Source: Vitellaria paradoxa (taxonomy: Eukaryota; Streptophyta; Magnoliopsida; Ericales; Sapotaceae). Taken from it: a stretch of 64,000 bases of DNA. The notes below the pieces were generated by a model. The model was not told the origin of the DNA. It ran no database searches and saw only the letters and a list, made by a program, of their open reading frames with translations. Positions 10,409 through 22,580 of this stretch are shown piece by piece (the first letter of the stretch is position 1; each line of letters begins with the position of its first letter). The DNA lies in the NCBI GenBank assembly GCA_019916065.1, contig CM034233.1, positions 3,351,501-3,415,500 on the forward strand, read 5' to 3'. The translations under genes and the position numbers were made by a program.

Positions 10409-13400
10409 ATGGATCGTTCAGAGGTTTCTAAACCTATTGTTATCACTTTGGAGGGCCCTAATTATATTCCATGGTCTCAGGCGATGTCCAGTTTTCTCAA
10501 GGGGCAGAAACTTTGGCGCTATGTCACTGGAGAAATTGTATCACCCGTTAAAAATGTTGATAAGACAGATACTACGTACACTGAGCGTCTTAAGAAATGG
10601 GACAGCAAGAATCATCAGATTATCACGTGGTTCTGTAACACCTCGATTCATTCTATCAGTTTACAGTTTCGGAGGTTTGACACTGCGCAGGTCATCTTGA
10701 AGTTTCTGGCCACTAGATACACCACTACTGATCTGTCCTATCAGTATCAACTTTTGACTTCATTTTGCCGACAGCGACAGGAGCCTGGACAGTCTATTAG
10801 TGCCTTCCTGCCTCAGTTTTATTCTTTGTGGGACCAGTTGACTCATTCTAAACCTAAGTGGGTCTCTCCTGTTGATTCTGCTCTGTTTGCCACTTATCGA
10901 GATCAGCAGCGTTTGATTTTGTTTCTCACGAGTCTCTCTGATTTGTATGAGCTAGTTTAAGCCTCTCTTCTTCATCGTAGTCTTCTCCCTACACTGGAGC
11001 ATGCTATCTCCAAGCTCTTATCTGAGGAGACTTGCCTAGGCCTTGTTTCGACTACTCATATAGACATTGCTCTTACAGCACCTAGTTCCAGAGCTCGTGG
11101 CTCTTCTGGTGGTTATCGGGTTTCCTCAACCTTTGGTGGCTCTCGAGGTTTTTCCACCTCTAGTGGTCAATTCTCAGGCACTGTTTCTTGACATGATGCA
11201 TGTACCTTCTGCCATACTACTGATCATTGCTTGCTTACCTGTTCTGTTTGGATTTGCAAGCATTGCCACCAGAAAGGTCCTGGCCATTATCTGTCTGATT
11301 GCCCCAAAAATCCTACCCACCGAGATATTCGTCCCCAGTCCACTGCTACTGCCACTGATAAGACTTTTTCTACTGCTGCCGCCTCTCCTACTCTGATTGA
11401 TGTCAGTGATCTTCCTACTCTTGTTCAACAGATTATGTCAGCCTCTAGTAATCCTTCTACTGCCATGTCTGCTTCTTCATGTATACCCTCTTGGTACTTT
11501 GATTCTGGCTACAATAACCATATGACTTCTGATTTATCTATTTTTTCTTCTAAATCATCTGAGTCTTCTTTTCCTGTTATTTATACTGCTAATGGCTCTT
11601 CTATGACTGTTAATCATATTGGGCATGTCTCAACTTTTACTTTGTCACTCCCCTATGCCTACTATATTTCTAAACTTCCTCTTAATCTTATTTCTGTTGG
11701 TCAACTATGTGACCTTGGCCTTACTGTTTTATTTTCCTCTACTGGTTGTGTTGTGTAGGATCGACAGACGGGACAGACTCTTGGGATAGGCCGTAGACAT
11801 GGTTAATTGTTTCAGCTTGTGCATCTTCACCTTTCAGCTCCTACTGCTGCCCCCACTGTCACCATCTCCGTAACATCTTGATCACCATCTTTTGGGATTT
11901 GGCATTCTCGTTTAGGTCATGTGTCTCTAGGTCGTTTACGCTTTATTGTGTCTAAAGGTGTCTTAGGTCATATCCCTAATGAACACCTTGATTGTCAGTC
12001 TTATCAACTTGCTAAACAACCAGCTTTATCTTTTAATAAAAGTACTTTTATTTCTTCTGCTCCTTTTGATATAGTTCATTCAGATATTTGGGGACCCTCT
12101 CCCACTCCTACAATGGGAAGTTCCTCATATTTTGTTATTTTTGTGGATGATTTCTCTAGATTTACTTGGATTTATTTCTTAAAGAATCGATCCCAATTAC
12201 AACAAACCTACTTTGATTTTGCCCGTATGATTAAAACCCAATTTTCCTGTGATATTAAGGTCTTTCGCTCAAATAATGCTCAAGAATACTGTGATACCTC
12301 CGTTGATGCCTTCCTAAGAGCCCAAGGCACCCTTTCCCACTGTTCTTATCCTGGTACTTCTCAACAGAATAGGCGGACAGAACGCAAACACTGTCATCTA
12401 CTTGATACCACTCGTGCCCTCCTTATTTCCTCTGGTTGTCCTAAGAAATTTTGAGGTAAAGCTGCTCTCACAGCTGCCTACACTATTAACAGAGTCCCAT
12501 CTCCCCTTCTTGATAACCTCACTCCTTATGAGTGTCTATATAATACTTCTCCAGATTACCATTCCATCCGTGTCTTTGGTTGTGCCTGTTTTGTCTTATT
12601 GCAGCCACATGAATGTACTAAACTAGAACCTAGATCTCATCTATGTTGCTTCTTAGGGTATGGGATTGAGCATAAAGGCTATCGTTGTTAGGATCCATTA
12701 TCTCGTCGCCTTCGTGTCTCTCGTCACATTGTCCTTTGGGAACATAAGATGTTTTCCTTTTTGTCTTCTTTCCAGTTGTCCTCTTCTCCTGCATCTCCTT
12801 ATCTCACTGATCATTCTGTTGACCTTTTTCCTGAGGATGTGGATGTTCCTGCTATGGTTCCATCTCCTGTTCTTGAGACTGTTGATGTTCCTGATGATCT
12901 CCCTAATGATATTGTGCCACCTGCTACAGTCTATCCCGTGGAGTCCCCGTCTGATGATCTTGTGCCTCCTGTTGTATCCTTTGTCCCTCCATCTAGTGAT
13001 TCTTCTGTCAAATGCTCTATTTGAGTAAGACAAATTCCTACTTATCTTCGAGATTATCACTATTTCTACTTTTTTAGCCCACTATGAGCCTCATTCTTAT
13101 CGCGAGGCAAGTTCTAATCCTATTTGGCAGCAAGCTATGGCTGAGGAATTACAGGTTCTTAATAAGACTCACACTTGGGACCTTGTTGATCTACCTTCTG
13201 GCAAGTCTGTCATTGGATGCCGTTGGGTTTATAAGATTAAGACTCAATCTGATGGTACTGTGGAGCGATACAAAGTCCGTCTAGTTGCTAAGGGCTTTAC
13301 TCAGGAGTATGGTATCGACTATGAGGAGACCTTTGCTCCTGTAGCCAGGCTTACCTCTGTTAAGAGTCTTATGGCTGTTGCTAGTGTTTGCAAGTGGCCC

Positions 13401-14615
13401 TTATATCAGATGGATGTTAAGAATGCATTTCTTAATGGTGATTTGACTAAGAAAGTCTATATGCAACCTCCTCTTAGTTTTTCACCCTCTTCCCAACAGG
13501 TATGCCGGTTTCGTTGTGCTCTTTATGGTCTTAAGCAAGCACCACGTGCCTAGTATGCTAAGTTTAGTTCTACCATCAGTACTATTGGCTTCTCTGCTAG
13601 TGCCTATAACTCTGCTTTATTTGTTGGCCAGTCTGCCCATGTCATTGTTCTTCTTCTTCTCTATGTGGATGATATGATACTTACAGGAGATGATGTTCGT
13701 GATATATCTGAGCTCAAGGACTTTCTTCATCGTCACTTTGAGATGAAAAACCTTGGCCCACTGAGCTCCTTTCTTGGCCTTGAGGTTTCTTCTGGATCTA
13801 ATGGGTATTATCTTACTCAAGCCAAGTATGCTTCTGATCTCCTTACCCGTGTTGGACTTACGGATAGTAAGACTGCTTCTACTCCTCTAAAAGCTAATGT
13901 TTGCCTTAATTCTATTGATAGTGAACCACTATCTGATGCTACACTATATCGACAGCTTGTCGGCAGCCTTATTTATCTGACTGTTACTCGTCCTGACATT
14001 GCTCGTGCTATCCATCTTGTCAACCAGTTCATGTCCGCACCTCGCTCAACTCACTATGTTATTGTGCTTCGCATTCTCCGGTATGTCAAGGGTAGTCTTT
14101 TTTATGGTCTCTATTTCTCCAGCCAGTCCTCTCTTTAGTTACTTGTTTACTCTGATGCTCATTGGGCTAAAGATCCTACGGATCGACGTTCTACCACTGG
14201 CTTCTGGTTCTTTCTAGGCGACTCCCTTGTTTCTTAACGTAGTAAGAAGCAGACTCTAGTTGCTCGCTCTAGCACTAAGGCTAAGTACCTTGCCCTTGCT
14301 GACACTACACAGGAACTTCTTTGACTTCGGTGGCTGCTTTAGGACATGGATGTTAGTAATTCTGGGGCCACTGTGCTTCGTTATGACAATTGTAGTGCTA
14401 TATTGATTGCACACGATGATGTTTTTCATGATCGCACTAAACATATTGAAATTAACTGTCATTTCATTCGACAACATGTGGTTTATGGTACCGTCCATCT
14501 TGCTCTTATTTCTTCAATTGATTAAATAGCTAATATCTTCACCAAGTCTCTTTTGCCTGGCCGATTTGATGCTCTCATCACCAAACTCAAGTTGGTCTCT
14601 GCTCCACCGTCTTGA
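10409..14615 (+). pseudogene. E1 gag-pol polyprotein, 14 stops and one frameshift
   Basis: Gag starts at 10409 (MDRSEVSKPIVITLEGPNYI) and ends in a CCHC knuckle at 11255-11302. The protease site (DSG) is at 11501-11509. GAG-pre-integrase (IWHSRLGH) is near 11900, and the integrase core (HSDIWGP, FVDDFSRF) at 12070-12450. RT runs from 13137, with YVDD at 13662-13673, and RNase H occupies 14140-14520. One frame is open from 10409 to 13024 and a second from about 13074 to 14613, apart from stops at 10958, 11189, 11756, 11804, 11879, 12452, 12689, 13022, 13551, 14136, 14235, 14322, 14340 and 14523. A T-run near 13070 carries the frameshift. The second integrase Asp appears as Asn (SNNAQEY). Confidence 0.9.
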
Positions 14616-14627
14616 ATTTGAGGGGGG

Positions 14628-14874
14628 TGTTAGTGTATATATGTGTATGTGCTAGGGGTAGTTTAGTCTTTCTCTGTTTATTGTGTAATACTCTAACCCT
14701 AACCGTCGTACTATTGTAATATAGTAGTACTCTAACCCTAGCCGTTGTACTCTAATACTAGTCTATATATACCTATAATCTATTCATTAGAATATATATG
14801 CAATTCTACTTTCAATCCATAAATACTTTTCTTTACATCTTCTTCTTTTTCTATGCTCTTGAATTATCTTAACA
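14628..14874 (+). repeat. E1 3' LTR
   Basis: This 247 bp repeat starts right after the polypurine tract and is homologous to 9545-9786, with about 17 substitutions and a few 1-2 bp indels by eye. After its terminal CA the WAK intron resumes (gaacagctagctagaatta), matching 1735 and 35118. Confidence 0.93.
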
Positions 14875-17800
14875 TAATTATGAACAGCTAGCTAGAATTA
14901 AGTAAAATCTCATTGCATTGGCTTCATTATCAATATATATATATTCTTGTTTATATAACTTTAATTATAGCTTAATAATTTAATGGAGAAAAAAATATAT
15001 ATTATTGATTATTAGGGTTCATTTTAAACATAGACTTATAATGCGTATGTTTGGAGTGCCACATTTTACAAAAAAAAATTTAAAATTTATCTATTTTTTT
15101 CTTATTTTACCAGATTTTTTTCACACCAAAAAATTTTTTTTAATTTTCTCTAATTTTCTTCAATTTTTTCCACACTTTTCAAAGAGCACGCTAAATACTT
15201 AACAATGCAAAATTTATTTACTTTTCATTTTTTAACCAAAATTTACCAGTTCAAAATAGTAAAATAAATAGCATTTCACCTTCCTTTTATCCCCTTAATT
15301 TTTTCAATGCATCTTCAATGTATCAATATTAATTAGTACATATTACAGCTTCTAATGCGCGCTCTCCGAGTCTCAAGCTAGAATAATAGTCAGAGTTTTT
15401 TTTTTTTTTATATGAAAATAAGAATAGTCGGAGTTCTTAATTATATATTAATTAATTAGCGCAGTTTAAAGCAATATTAATCAGCTAGACTTTTGATGGT
15501 TACTTGTGCAGAAAGATCTTATTTCTAGTTTTTTTTCTTTTGGCATTTTCCTAGGCCATTGATCGACTATCTAGAATATGACAATTGTCTAACACACACG
15601 TACCCCCCCCCCCCCCCAAAAATCAAAATTTTGACAAGTCCGTGACCGTGACTTATCTCAAATAAATCAAACGTGTTTACTGCGTATGATTTATTTATTT
15701 ATTTATTTATCTTTGAACTATACATTAATATTAATTATATATATACACACGAGTACTCACTACAAATTTGATAAGTACATAAAATATATATGCCCCATGT
15801 ATCTTACAACCCGCCCTCCCAAAATGCCGTAAAAAACCAAAAAAGAAAGTTAGAGGACTTTAAACCTGCCTCAAGTTACTAATATCATACAATTTTACTA
15901 AATTCGTTGTTTTCACCTCACAATATAACACGCCCCTCGAAAGTTCAAAATTTTAATAATAATTTTAGAAATAATTAATTTATTAAAAATATATTGTTTA
16001 AATATAATTTATTAAATAAATGTGGGTAAATTTAGTTTTTAGTTTTTTTCTAGATAAGATATTTAGGGAATTAGGTGAGGGTAAATTTGGTTTTTTAAAC
16101 CTTCTAAGCTTGCAAAAAGCTAAAAAAAAAAAAAAAATCTAATTTTTCATACTTTTTTGCTTTTATATTTTTAAGCTTTTTTGGTCTTAAACAATTAGTG
16201 TATTTAACCAAAAAACTAGGTAAATAAATATACTTAATTTTTTTAAGCAAAAAAAAAAAAGAATCAAAAAAATTAATACCAAACTTAAAAACTGATACCA
16301 AACAGATCTTAGTGTCGCATTATTATCGTAAAATTAGCAAATGATTAGTTCTCTACACAAAGAAACACATCTCACAAATATTTATATTTATATTATATAT
16401 ATATATATATATATAATAGAGTCTACAACACGGTTGCGCCATGTAAGACTTAACTTGCGCTACGGTTTTGACACGTGACACCTAATTATAACTATCTTGC
16501 GCCACATATAACTTAGTTTGCGCTACGGTTGTGACATGTATACAGTTGCAACATATGGTATCTAATTATATTTATCTTAATTATCTTATAAATGAATTAG
16601 TATTTTAAACAAACTACTTATTCACAGTTTTTTATTTTATTCAAACTAGAATATTTATAGATATCACTTGATATTTTTATTTAATTTACACTTCTATTTA
16701 TTATATAACTTATTATTTTTTATTTTTATTTAAAACATATTCTTTTTTTATTCTTTTCTATATTTTAGTAAATTAATATTTAAAACATAATAAATATTAT
16801 AATTGTTATTAAAAAAATAATGCAAAAAATATTTATCCTGTTAAATAAAGGTTTTAATAAGAAATATTATTATTATTATTAAACAAAATAATGTAAAAAA
16901 TAATTAGCCTGCCAAATAAATATCTTAATTTATTAACATAAATTTATAATTATAATTACCTTAATTTATAATTATATAATCTGAATGAAATTAATATTGT
17001 ATATAATTACTACTTATTTACAATTTTATTTAAACTAGAATATTCGTAGATATTACTTGATTTTTTTTCTTTAATTGACACTTCTATTTAATTATCGTAT
17101 AATTTCTTATTTTTAATTTTTATAATTTAATAATCATTATTTAAAAATAATAAAGATAATCATAATAATTATTATTGTTAAATAAAATAATATAAAAATA
17201 ATTAACTTGTTAAATAAAAATTTTAATTTATTAACAAGTAACATGTCCTTTGCTATTTTTATCATTAGGCGAAATAAATGATATATCTTAAATCAAATTG
17301 TAATATTATTTATTAAAATTATGTATACATATTGTAATATTATTTGTTAAAAAATATCAAATAAAATTAAAATTAAAAAATAAAATTGACAATGGATAAA
17401 CTATTCTATAATTGAAGTCTTACTCAAACTTTTCTTGAGTTTAGACTTTTAATTTGATCAAAACAAGTATTCTAATTAGAATAAGATAAAACTTTAAAAT
17501 GGTATTGTAATCTAAATAAAATAGGACTATTCTGAATGTAAAATCTATAAATAGATACGAAATCTTTTTTTCCTTCAGATTTCTTGAAAACTTTTTATTA
17601 TAACATTTCTCTTCGACTTTATGATTTGTTAGGTACATACTTCAATTTTAATTTTTTAAAGTTTGTATATGTAATTGATATATATTTTGTAGGTTTTTCT
17701 ATGTACTAATATATATACATATTGTGGTAGGAATAGTAGAAACAATAATTATAAAAATTGTTTAATTATATGAGTAAGTATTATTACTTTTCAAACTTTT

Positions 17801-18114
17801 TGATTTTTTTCTTTTTATTTATTAGAATTTGAATTTAATCGAATTAATACTATTGACGGTATTAATATTTTAATTTATTTTACGTTTACTATTTGATTGA
17901 ATTTGCATAAATAATAATATATATTGCTTTCTTGCTTTCAAATATATTTTTACAACTTAATTGTTTTATCATATGATAGTACCGTCAATGTAAGCATATA
18001 ATATGATAAATTTGTGTATCGCATGGGTCATATCACTAGTTTTTAATGAAGACAAGATCAAGATTTGGCGAAAATTGTTGAATTGATTATTTGGAGCTCA
18101 TCTCCCTAATGCAG
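14875..18114 (+). other. Remainder of WAK-B intron
   Basis: From 14875 to about 17397 the sequence follows the introns of copies A and C with many differences. It includes a 15-base C run at 15603-15617 and a TA tract near 16392. From about 17398 it diverges completely: about 0.7 kb of unrelated AT-rich DNA, with a tctataaatagat box near 17545, replaces some 2.6 kb present in A. No gene is seen. The replacement could be a transposon insertion with deletion. Confidence 0.65.
16425..16585. repeat. Degenerate short tandem repeats in WAK-B intron
   Basis: About three imperfect units of 50-60 bp read gcgccatgtaagacttaact..gcgctacggtt..gacacgtgacacctaattata. Shorter, more decayed relatives are at 3155-3280 and 36560-36690 in the other introns. 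Function is unknown. Confidence 0.5.
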
Positions 18115-18458
18115 GTTTAAGCATTGGTCCTATAGTTCTATTTGTGGCAAGTGCTTGGATATGTTGCATATGCAGGAACAAAAAGCTCATAGAACTCAGA
18201 GAAAATTCTTTTAGTAGAACGGTGGTTTAATATTGTAACAACAAATCTCTAAACAACAAGGCTCAATTAAAACAACTATAAGAATCTTCACAGCGGAAGA
18301 TCTCAGCAAAACAACCAACAACTACGACTAGAGTAGAATCGTAGGCCAAGAAGGATTCGGAATTGTTTATAGAGGAACCTTAGTAGATAACAGAGTTGTC
18401 GCCATCAAGAAGTCCAAGATAAGTGATCAAACCCAGACGGAGCAATTCGTTAAGGAAG
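18115..18458 (+). pseudogene. WAK-B exon 3, fragment a (TM and kinase N-lobe start)
   Basis: The sequence follows an atgcag acceptor and aligns with 39695-40038 of WAK-C. It covers the membrane segment, the juxtamembrane region and the glycine-rich loop ([10 protein letters not shown] by homology). It contains internal stop codons (for example near 18235 and 18330) and indels. It ends exactly where LTR element E2 begins, after aaggaag. Confidence 0.85.
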
Positions 18459-18784
18459 TGTTAGACAAGATGATAAAGTAACAAGATCAGCTGAAGGTGT
18501 AAAGCAGGTGCAGCAGCAGAGTATTGTGTCATCACCCAAATTTAGAATAGTCTAGAATATTCTCAGTTATATCTAACTGAATTTAATTAGATTGTGGAGT
18601 AGTGTGCACACTCTTGGATTGTGGAGTAATGCAAACACTCTTTTATTAGTGTAATTAGACTCTCTACTGCAGTGATGAAATAATGAAAATCATTTTCTGT
18701 CAATTCTTGTATTATGTAAATAGATTTTCTATTGTAGTGATGAAATAATGAAAATCATTTTCTTTCAATTCCCAATCTTCTTCA
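18459..18784 (+). repeat. E2 left LTR and adjacent PBS-like site
   Basis: This 326 bp TG...CA repeat has an internal near-duplicated stretch (tgatgaaataatgaaaatca at 18674-18694 and again about 60 bp on). The PBS-like sequence at 18785-18797 is the + strand version of the Met-tRNA complement with one change. The matching right LTR carries a tataaatagac TATA box at about 21212, which supports + orientation. Confidence 0.8.
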
Positions 18785-18797
18785 TGGTGTCAGAGTA

Positions 18798-21123
18798 TAT
18801 TTATGTTGTGAAAGAAAATAGCCTTGAGATGAATGTTGAACTGATATGCCCAAAAACTAGTTGACATTACCAAGTTCCTTCATAGAGAAGGCACTATGAA
18901 TCTGAGAAATAATGTATTGAATATGATTGGAGTCATTGCCAATCAACAATATATCATCAACATAAATTAAGAGCATTGTAATGGCTGTGCCAGTCTTCTA
19001 AACAAACAATGATGAGTCATAGTGACAAGCTTTGAAGTCTTGAGAGATCAAGAATGCTGAGAATGTAGAGAACCAAGCTCTAGGAGCTTATTTGAGACCA
19101 TACAAGGCTTTGTTGAGCTTACAAACATACTGAGGTGTAGTGAAATTTATAAAACCAGGAGGTTGGGTCATGCGGACTTCCTCTTCTAGTTTGCCATGGA
19201 GAAAGGCATCGGAGATGTCAAGCTGTTTGATAGACCAATTATAATGGAGAGCAAGGTATTGTAATACTCTGACGGTGGGTTGTTTTGCAACAGGACTGAA
19301 GGTGTCGTGATAATCAAATCCATGCTCTTGAAGATAGCCTTTAGCAACAAGTCTGGCCTTGTGCTTAGCAACTAATCCATCTGCATTTCGTTTAAGCTTG
19401 AAGACCCATTTGCAACTAATAACTTGTTTTCCTAAAGATAGGACTATGAGAGGCCAAGTCCCTTATTTCATGAGAGTTTGATACTCCTCAATCATGGCAT
19501 TAGTCCAGGCTCTGGACTTAAAGGCTTCTTGATGAGTAATCTATTCTGAAGCAGAATTGCTAGAGGAAGATGAAAAAGTGAAAATAAGAGAAGTATGGAG
19601 GCAAAGAGGATGTTTCGTTTAAAAATTTCAAATTTAGATCTTGCGGTCATGGAATGAGTGTTTATTGCTAGAATGCAAGTAGATGGCACCAAATTAGGTG
19701 ACGATACAGAGGGAATTTGTGACTCAGATGGTGCAGAAGAAGTAGAAGATGAAGACTAAGAGTTTGATGTGGGCTGTGAGAGAACTGTAGAAGAGGTAGA
19801 AGATGAGTGATTTGTGTAAGATGTAATGGATGAAGTATGTTGAGAGGATAGCCAAAAGAAAGTATGAAGTTGTGGCAATGAAGGAGTAGAGATGGATACA
19901 GGCGAAGAAGAAGTAAAAAGAAATAAAGTTTCATTGAATATAACATGCCTGGACAGATATATCTTTCCAGTGATAGGATCCAAGCACCTCTATCCTTTGA
20001 CTATTGGATGATATCCTAAGAAGACATATGAGATAGATCTTGGGTGCAGTTTGTTTTGAGTGTAAGGTCTAAGCCACGGAAAAAATTGGCATCCAAACAC
20101 TTCGAGAAGATTATAATTAGGGGTTTTGGTTTAATAGTTTTTCAAATGGATAGAGATTAACTAGTTTCAAACAGGGCATTCTATTAATGAGATAGATGAC
20201 TGTAGATATGGCATCAAACCAGTATATAAGTAGTAAAGAAGAATGGTGCATTAGAGTGATGGCTGTCTTTGTGATATGTCTATTTTTTCTCTCAGCTACT
20301 CCATTTTGAGATGGAGGATGAGGACAAGATTTTTTATGAACAATGCCTTGGGAGACTAGAAAGTGTTGAAGTTTGTGATTAATGAATTCCCCTTCCCCAT
20401 TTGTTCTGAGAATTTTAAGTTGTGTGTCAAACTGTTTTTCAGCATATGCTTTAAACTCTAACAATTTATCAAAGACTTCACTCTTATAGGTTAAAGGGTA
20501 AAGCCAAGTGAATTTGGAATAATCATCAACAAAAAGCACATAATATTGAAATCCATTAAAAGATGGTGAAAAACACCCCAAACATCACTATGAATTAATG
20601 CCAAAGGTTCATTTACAGTAGAGTTTGACAATGCAAATGGTAACCTGTGAGATTTAGCAACACTGCAAAAGATGCAAAAAGCATGAGTTTTATTGGAAAC
20701 AAAGAGAAGAGAAAAAGTATTAGCTACAAGATCAAATTTCTCTTTTGAAGGATGTCCCAGATGTCGGTGCCAAATCATGCTGGAAGCCTTTGCAGTAGAG
20801 AAACATATTTTATTTGGTGAAGAAGTAGCTGAAGAAGCTTTGATAGTAGGAAATTGATGTAGGCTATGAGTGTGTGATCCTCTAAAAATTATTTGCTTGG
20901 TTGCTTTGTCCTGAAAAGTAAAGGATTGGGAATCAAATGTAACAAAATAATTGTTATCAGCAGTCAATTGATGAACCAAAAGTAAATTGGAGTTGATATT
21001 TGGAACATGGAGGATTTTATTAAGTTTGAGAGATTGCGAAAGAATGGGAAGAATTCCATTATTTGTATAGAGTATTACCTGTATTGGTGAAGAAGCATGA
21101 TCACCAGCAAAGTATTGTATCAT
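18798..21123 (-). pseudogene. Copia pol fragment inside E2, antisense to its LTRs
   Basis: Reading the minus strand from 21123 down gives GAG-pre-integrase (MIWHRHLGHPSKEKFDL). It is followed by the integrase core at 20581-20117 (FVDDYSKFTWLYPL, NGVAERKNRHI) and a Ser/Thr-rich linker. RT sequence follows, with the YVDDI motif at 18953-18964 and FLSQHKY near 18795-18815, where it stops. Frameshifts and stops break it into pieces. Gag, most of the protease, the end of RT and RNase H are missing. Confidence 0.85.
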
Positions 21124-22185
21124 CGCCCAAATTTAGAATAGCTTAGAATATTCTCAATTGTATGTAACTGAAGTAGTTGAACTGTGGAATAGTGCAAACA
21201 CTCTTGTATTAGTATAAATAGACTCTTTGTTGTAATTAGGGATGGCCATCTCGGCCGACCTGTTTGTACTCTACCCGATCCCTACCCCAAACGGGTAGAG
21301 AATTTGGGGATTTTTTCAGGATCGGGTAGGGTATGGGGACATTTTTTAAAAAATTTCAGAGATCAGGTAGGGTACAAGTATGAGTCTGCCCCTGCACCGT
21401 ACCCTACCCTACCTATTCCTTGACCCATCCCCGCCCCTACCCGCCTTACCCGTATCCCCGTATATATATATATATATATATATGTGTGTTTTAATGTTTT
21501 AAGGTTTTACAACTCAGTTCATCCCACACGTGTGTTTTGATCATGTGTTATGTGGAAAGAGACTTCTATGATTGGATTTGGCTTAAAAATATAACAAACA
21601 GAGTACCGAAATGTTTGTATGGTGAAGTTAGCCCAATGAACTAAATATGGGAATGCATGAATAATAGCAGTCAAGTTCAGTCATTTATATAGCATTTTCA
21701 ACTTTCTTATAGATCTTAACATATTTGTAAAGCTAGTCAATCAAACCAGTATTGTTTTGGCCATTTTATTGGAAATTTGTTTGCCTCTAGCCCATTTTCG
21801 AGTGGCTAAAAAATCTATTCATGTGTTTACTGGCAAGGATGATTTGTATGGATTTATGAAAACACGCATCTCTATGGAAACATACATTTTTTTTTATTTT
21901 ACTGTATATTCTGATTTAGGAAATTTTGGTAAGTTCATTATTTTTATATATTTTTTTTTATTTTTGGTACCTAATTCTCCGCGGGGATCTCCGTTCCCCG
22001 TTTGGGTCGGGGATGGGGGGCAAAAAAAATCTCCGATAGGGATTGGGTAGAGTATGAGGATTAATTTTAATTTGGGGATCGGGTACGGAGATAGGTGTAC
22101 CCATCCCCTACCTGCCCCATGCTCATCCCTAGTTATAGTGATGAAATAATAAGAATCATTTTCTTTCAATTCTCAATATTTTTCA
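21100..22185 (+). repeat. E2 right LTR, 5'-truncated and split
   Basis: Segments 21100-21236 and 22132-22185 together match the left LTR from its internal agcagagtattgt onward. The first ~60 bp of the LTR are missing at the junction with the inverted pol segment. Between the two segments lies a 0.9 kb hAT-like insertion. Confidence 0.75.
21237..22131. mobile_element. Non-autonomous hAT-like element in E2 LTR
   Basis: This 895 bp element has ends TAGGGATGgcCAT and TAGGGATGagCATG in inverted orientation and 8-base flanks gttgtaat / gttatagt (two mismatches). The subterminal regions are GC-rich, built of repeated gggtagggta / ctaccc blocks in opposite orientation at the two ends, around an AT-rich core with a TA run at 21462. 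No transposase is encoded. End sequence and 8 bp duplication fit the hAT superfamily. Confidence 0.7.
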
Positions 22186-22580
22186 AGAAGTAGTAGTTCT
22201 TTCGCAGGTCAATCACAGGAACATGGTGAAGCTGTTAGGTTAATGCTTAGGGGTCGAAGTCCCTTTGCTGGTTTATGAATTCATGGGAAACGGAACGCTC
22301 TCCCACCACGTGCATGATAAAGTTCGTGTATCTGCGTTTTAGTAGGAAAAACGTCTGAAGATCACAACTGAAAATTGTCAGAGCAATTGCATATTTGCAC
22401 TCCTTGATTTGTTCACCGATAATTTATAGGGACATTAAGAGTACAAACATATTATTGGATCAAAACTTCATTGCAAAAGTGTCTGATTTCGGAGCTTCGA
22501 GATTAGTTTCTTGGATCACACCCAACTGACTACACTACTGCAAGGGATGTTCAGGTACTTAGATCCTAAGTATTTCCAGT
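22186..22580 (+). pseudogene. WAK-B exon 3, fragment b (kinase core)
   Basis: The fragment resumes with agtagttctttcgcaggtcaa and aligns with WAK-C kinase 40037-40430. It spans VNHRNMVKLL through the catalytic loop ([14 protein letters not shown]) and VSDFGASR. It carries frameshifts and stops. It ends at tatttccagt, where E3 begins. Confidence 0.85.

Larger units (their letters stand above)
9545..14874 (+). mobile_element. Complete Ty1/copia retrotransposon E1, decayed
   Basis: This 5.33 kb element lies in the intron of WAK-B. Its LTRs (9545-9786 and 14628-14874) begin TGTTAG and end TTAACA. A PBS for initiator-Met tRNA (tggtatcagag) starts at 9787, and a polypurine tract (gaggggggtg) precedes the 3' LTR. 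Flanks aaatt/taatt are a near-perfect 5 bp target duplication. The domain order gag, protease, integrase, reverse transcriptase, RNase H identifies copia. The LTRs differ at roughly 7% of positions by eye. The polyprotein has 14 premature stops and one frameshift, so it is not autonomous. Confidence 0.95.
18459..22185 (+). mobile_element. Chimeric LTR element E2 with inverted pol segment
   Basis: This element splits the WAK-B kinase exon. The 5-base flanks ggaag (18454-18458) and agaag (22186-22190) are a near-perfect target duplication. The left LTR (18459-18784, TGTTAGAC...TTCA) is followed by a PBS-like tggtgtcagagta, both in + orientation. The right LTR (about 21100-22185) is the same sequence with its first ~60 bp missing and a hAT-like element inside. 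Between them, copia protease/integrase/RT-coding DNA lies on the minus strand, opposite to the LTRs. Gag and RNase H are absent. It cannot be autonomous. Confidence 0.8.

Noticed and set aside
12660..13028. 122-codon Leu-rich frame in E1
   Set aside because: It is out of phase with the copia polyprotein and overlaps the integrase/RT linker; a shadow frame.
21757..22050. 97-codon frame inside the hAT-like element
   Set aside because: It starts at a non-ATG codon, crosses the GC-rich subterminal repeats, and shows no transposase motifs.
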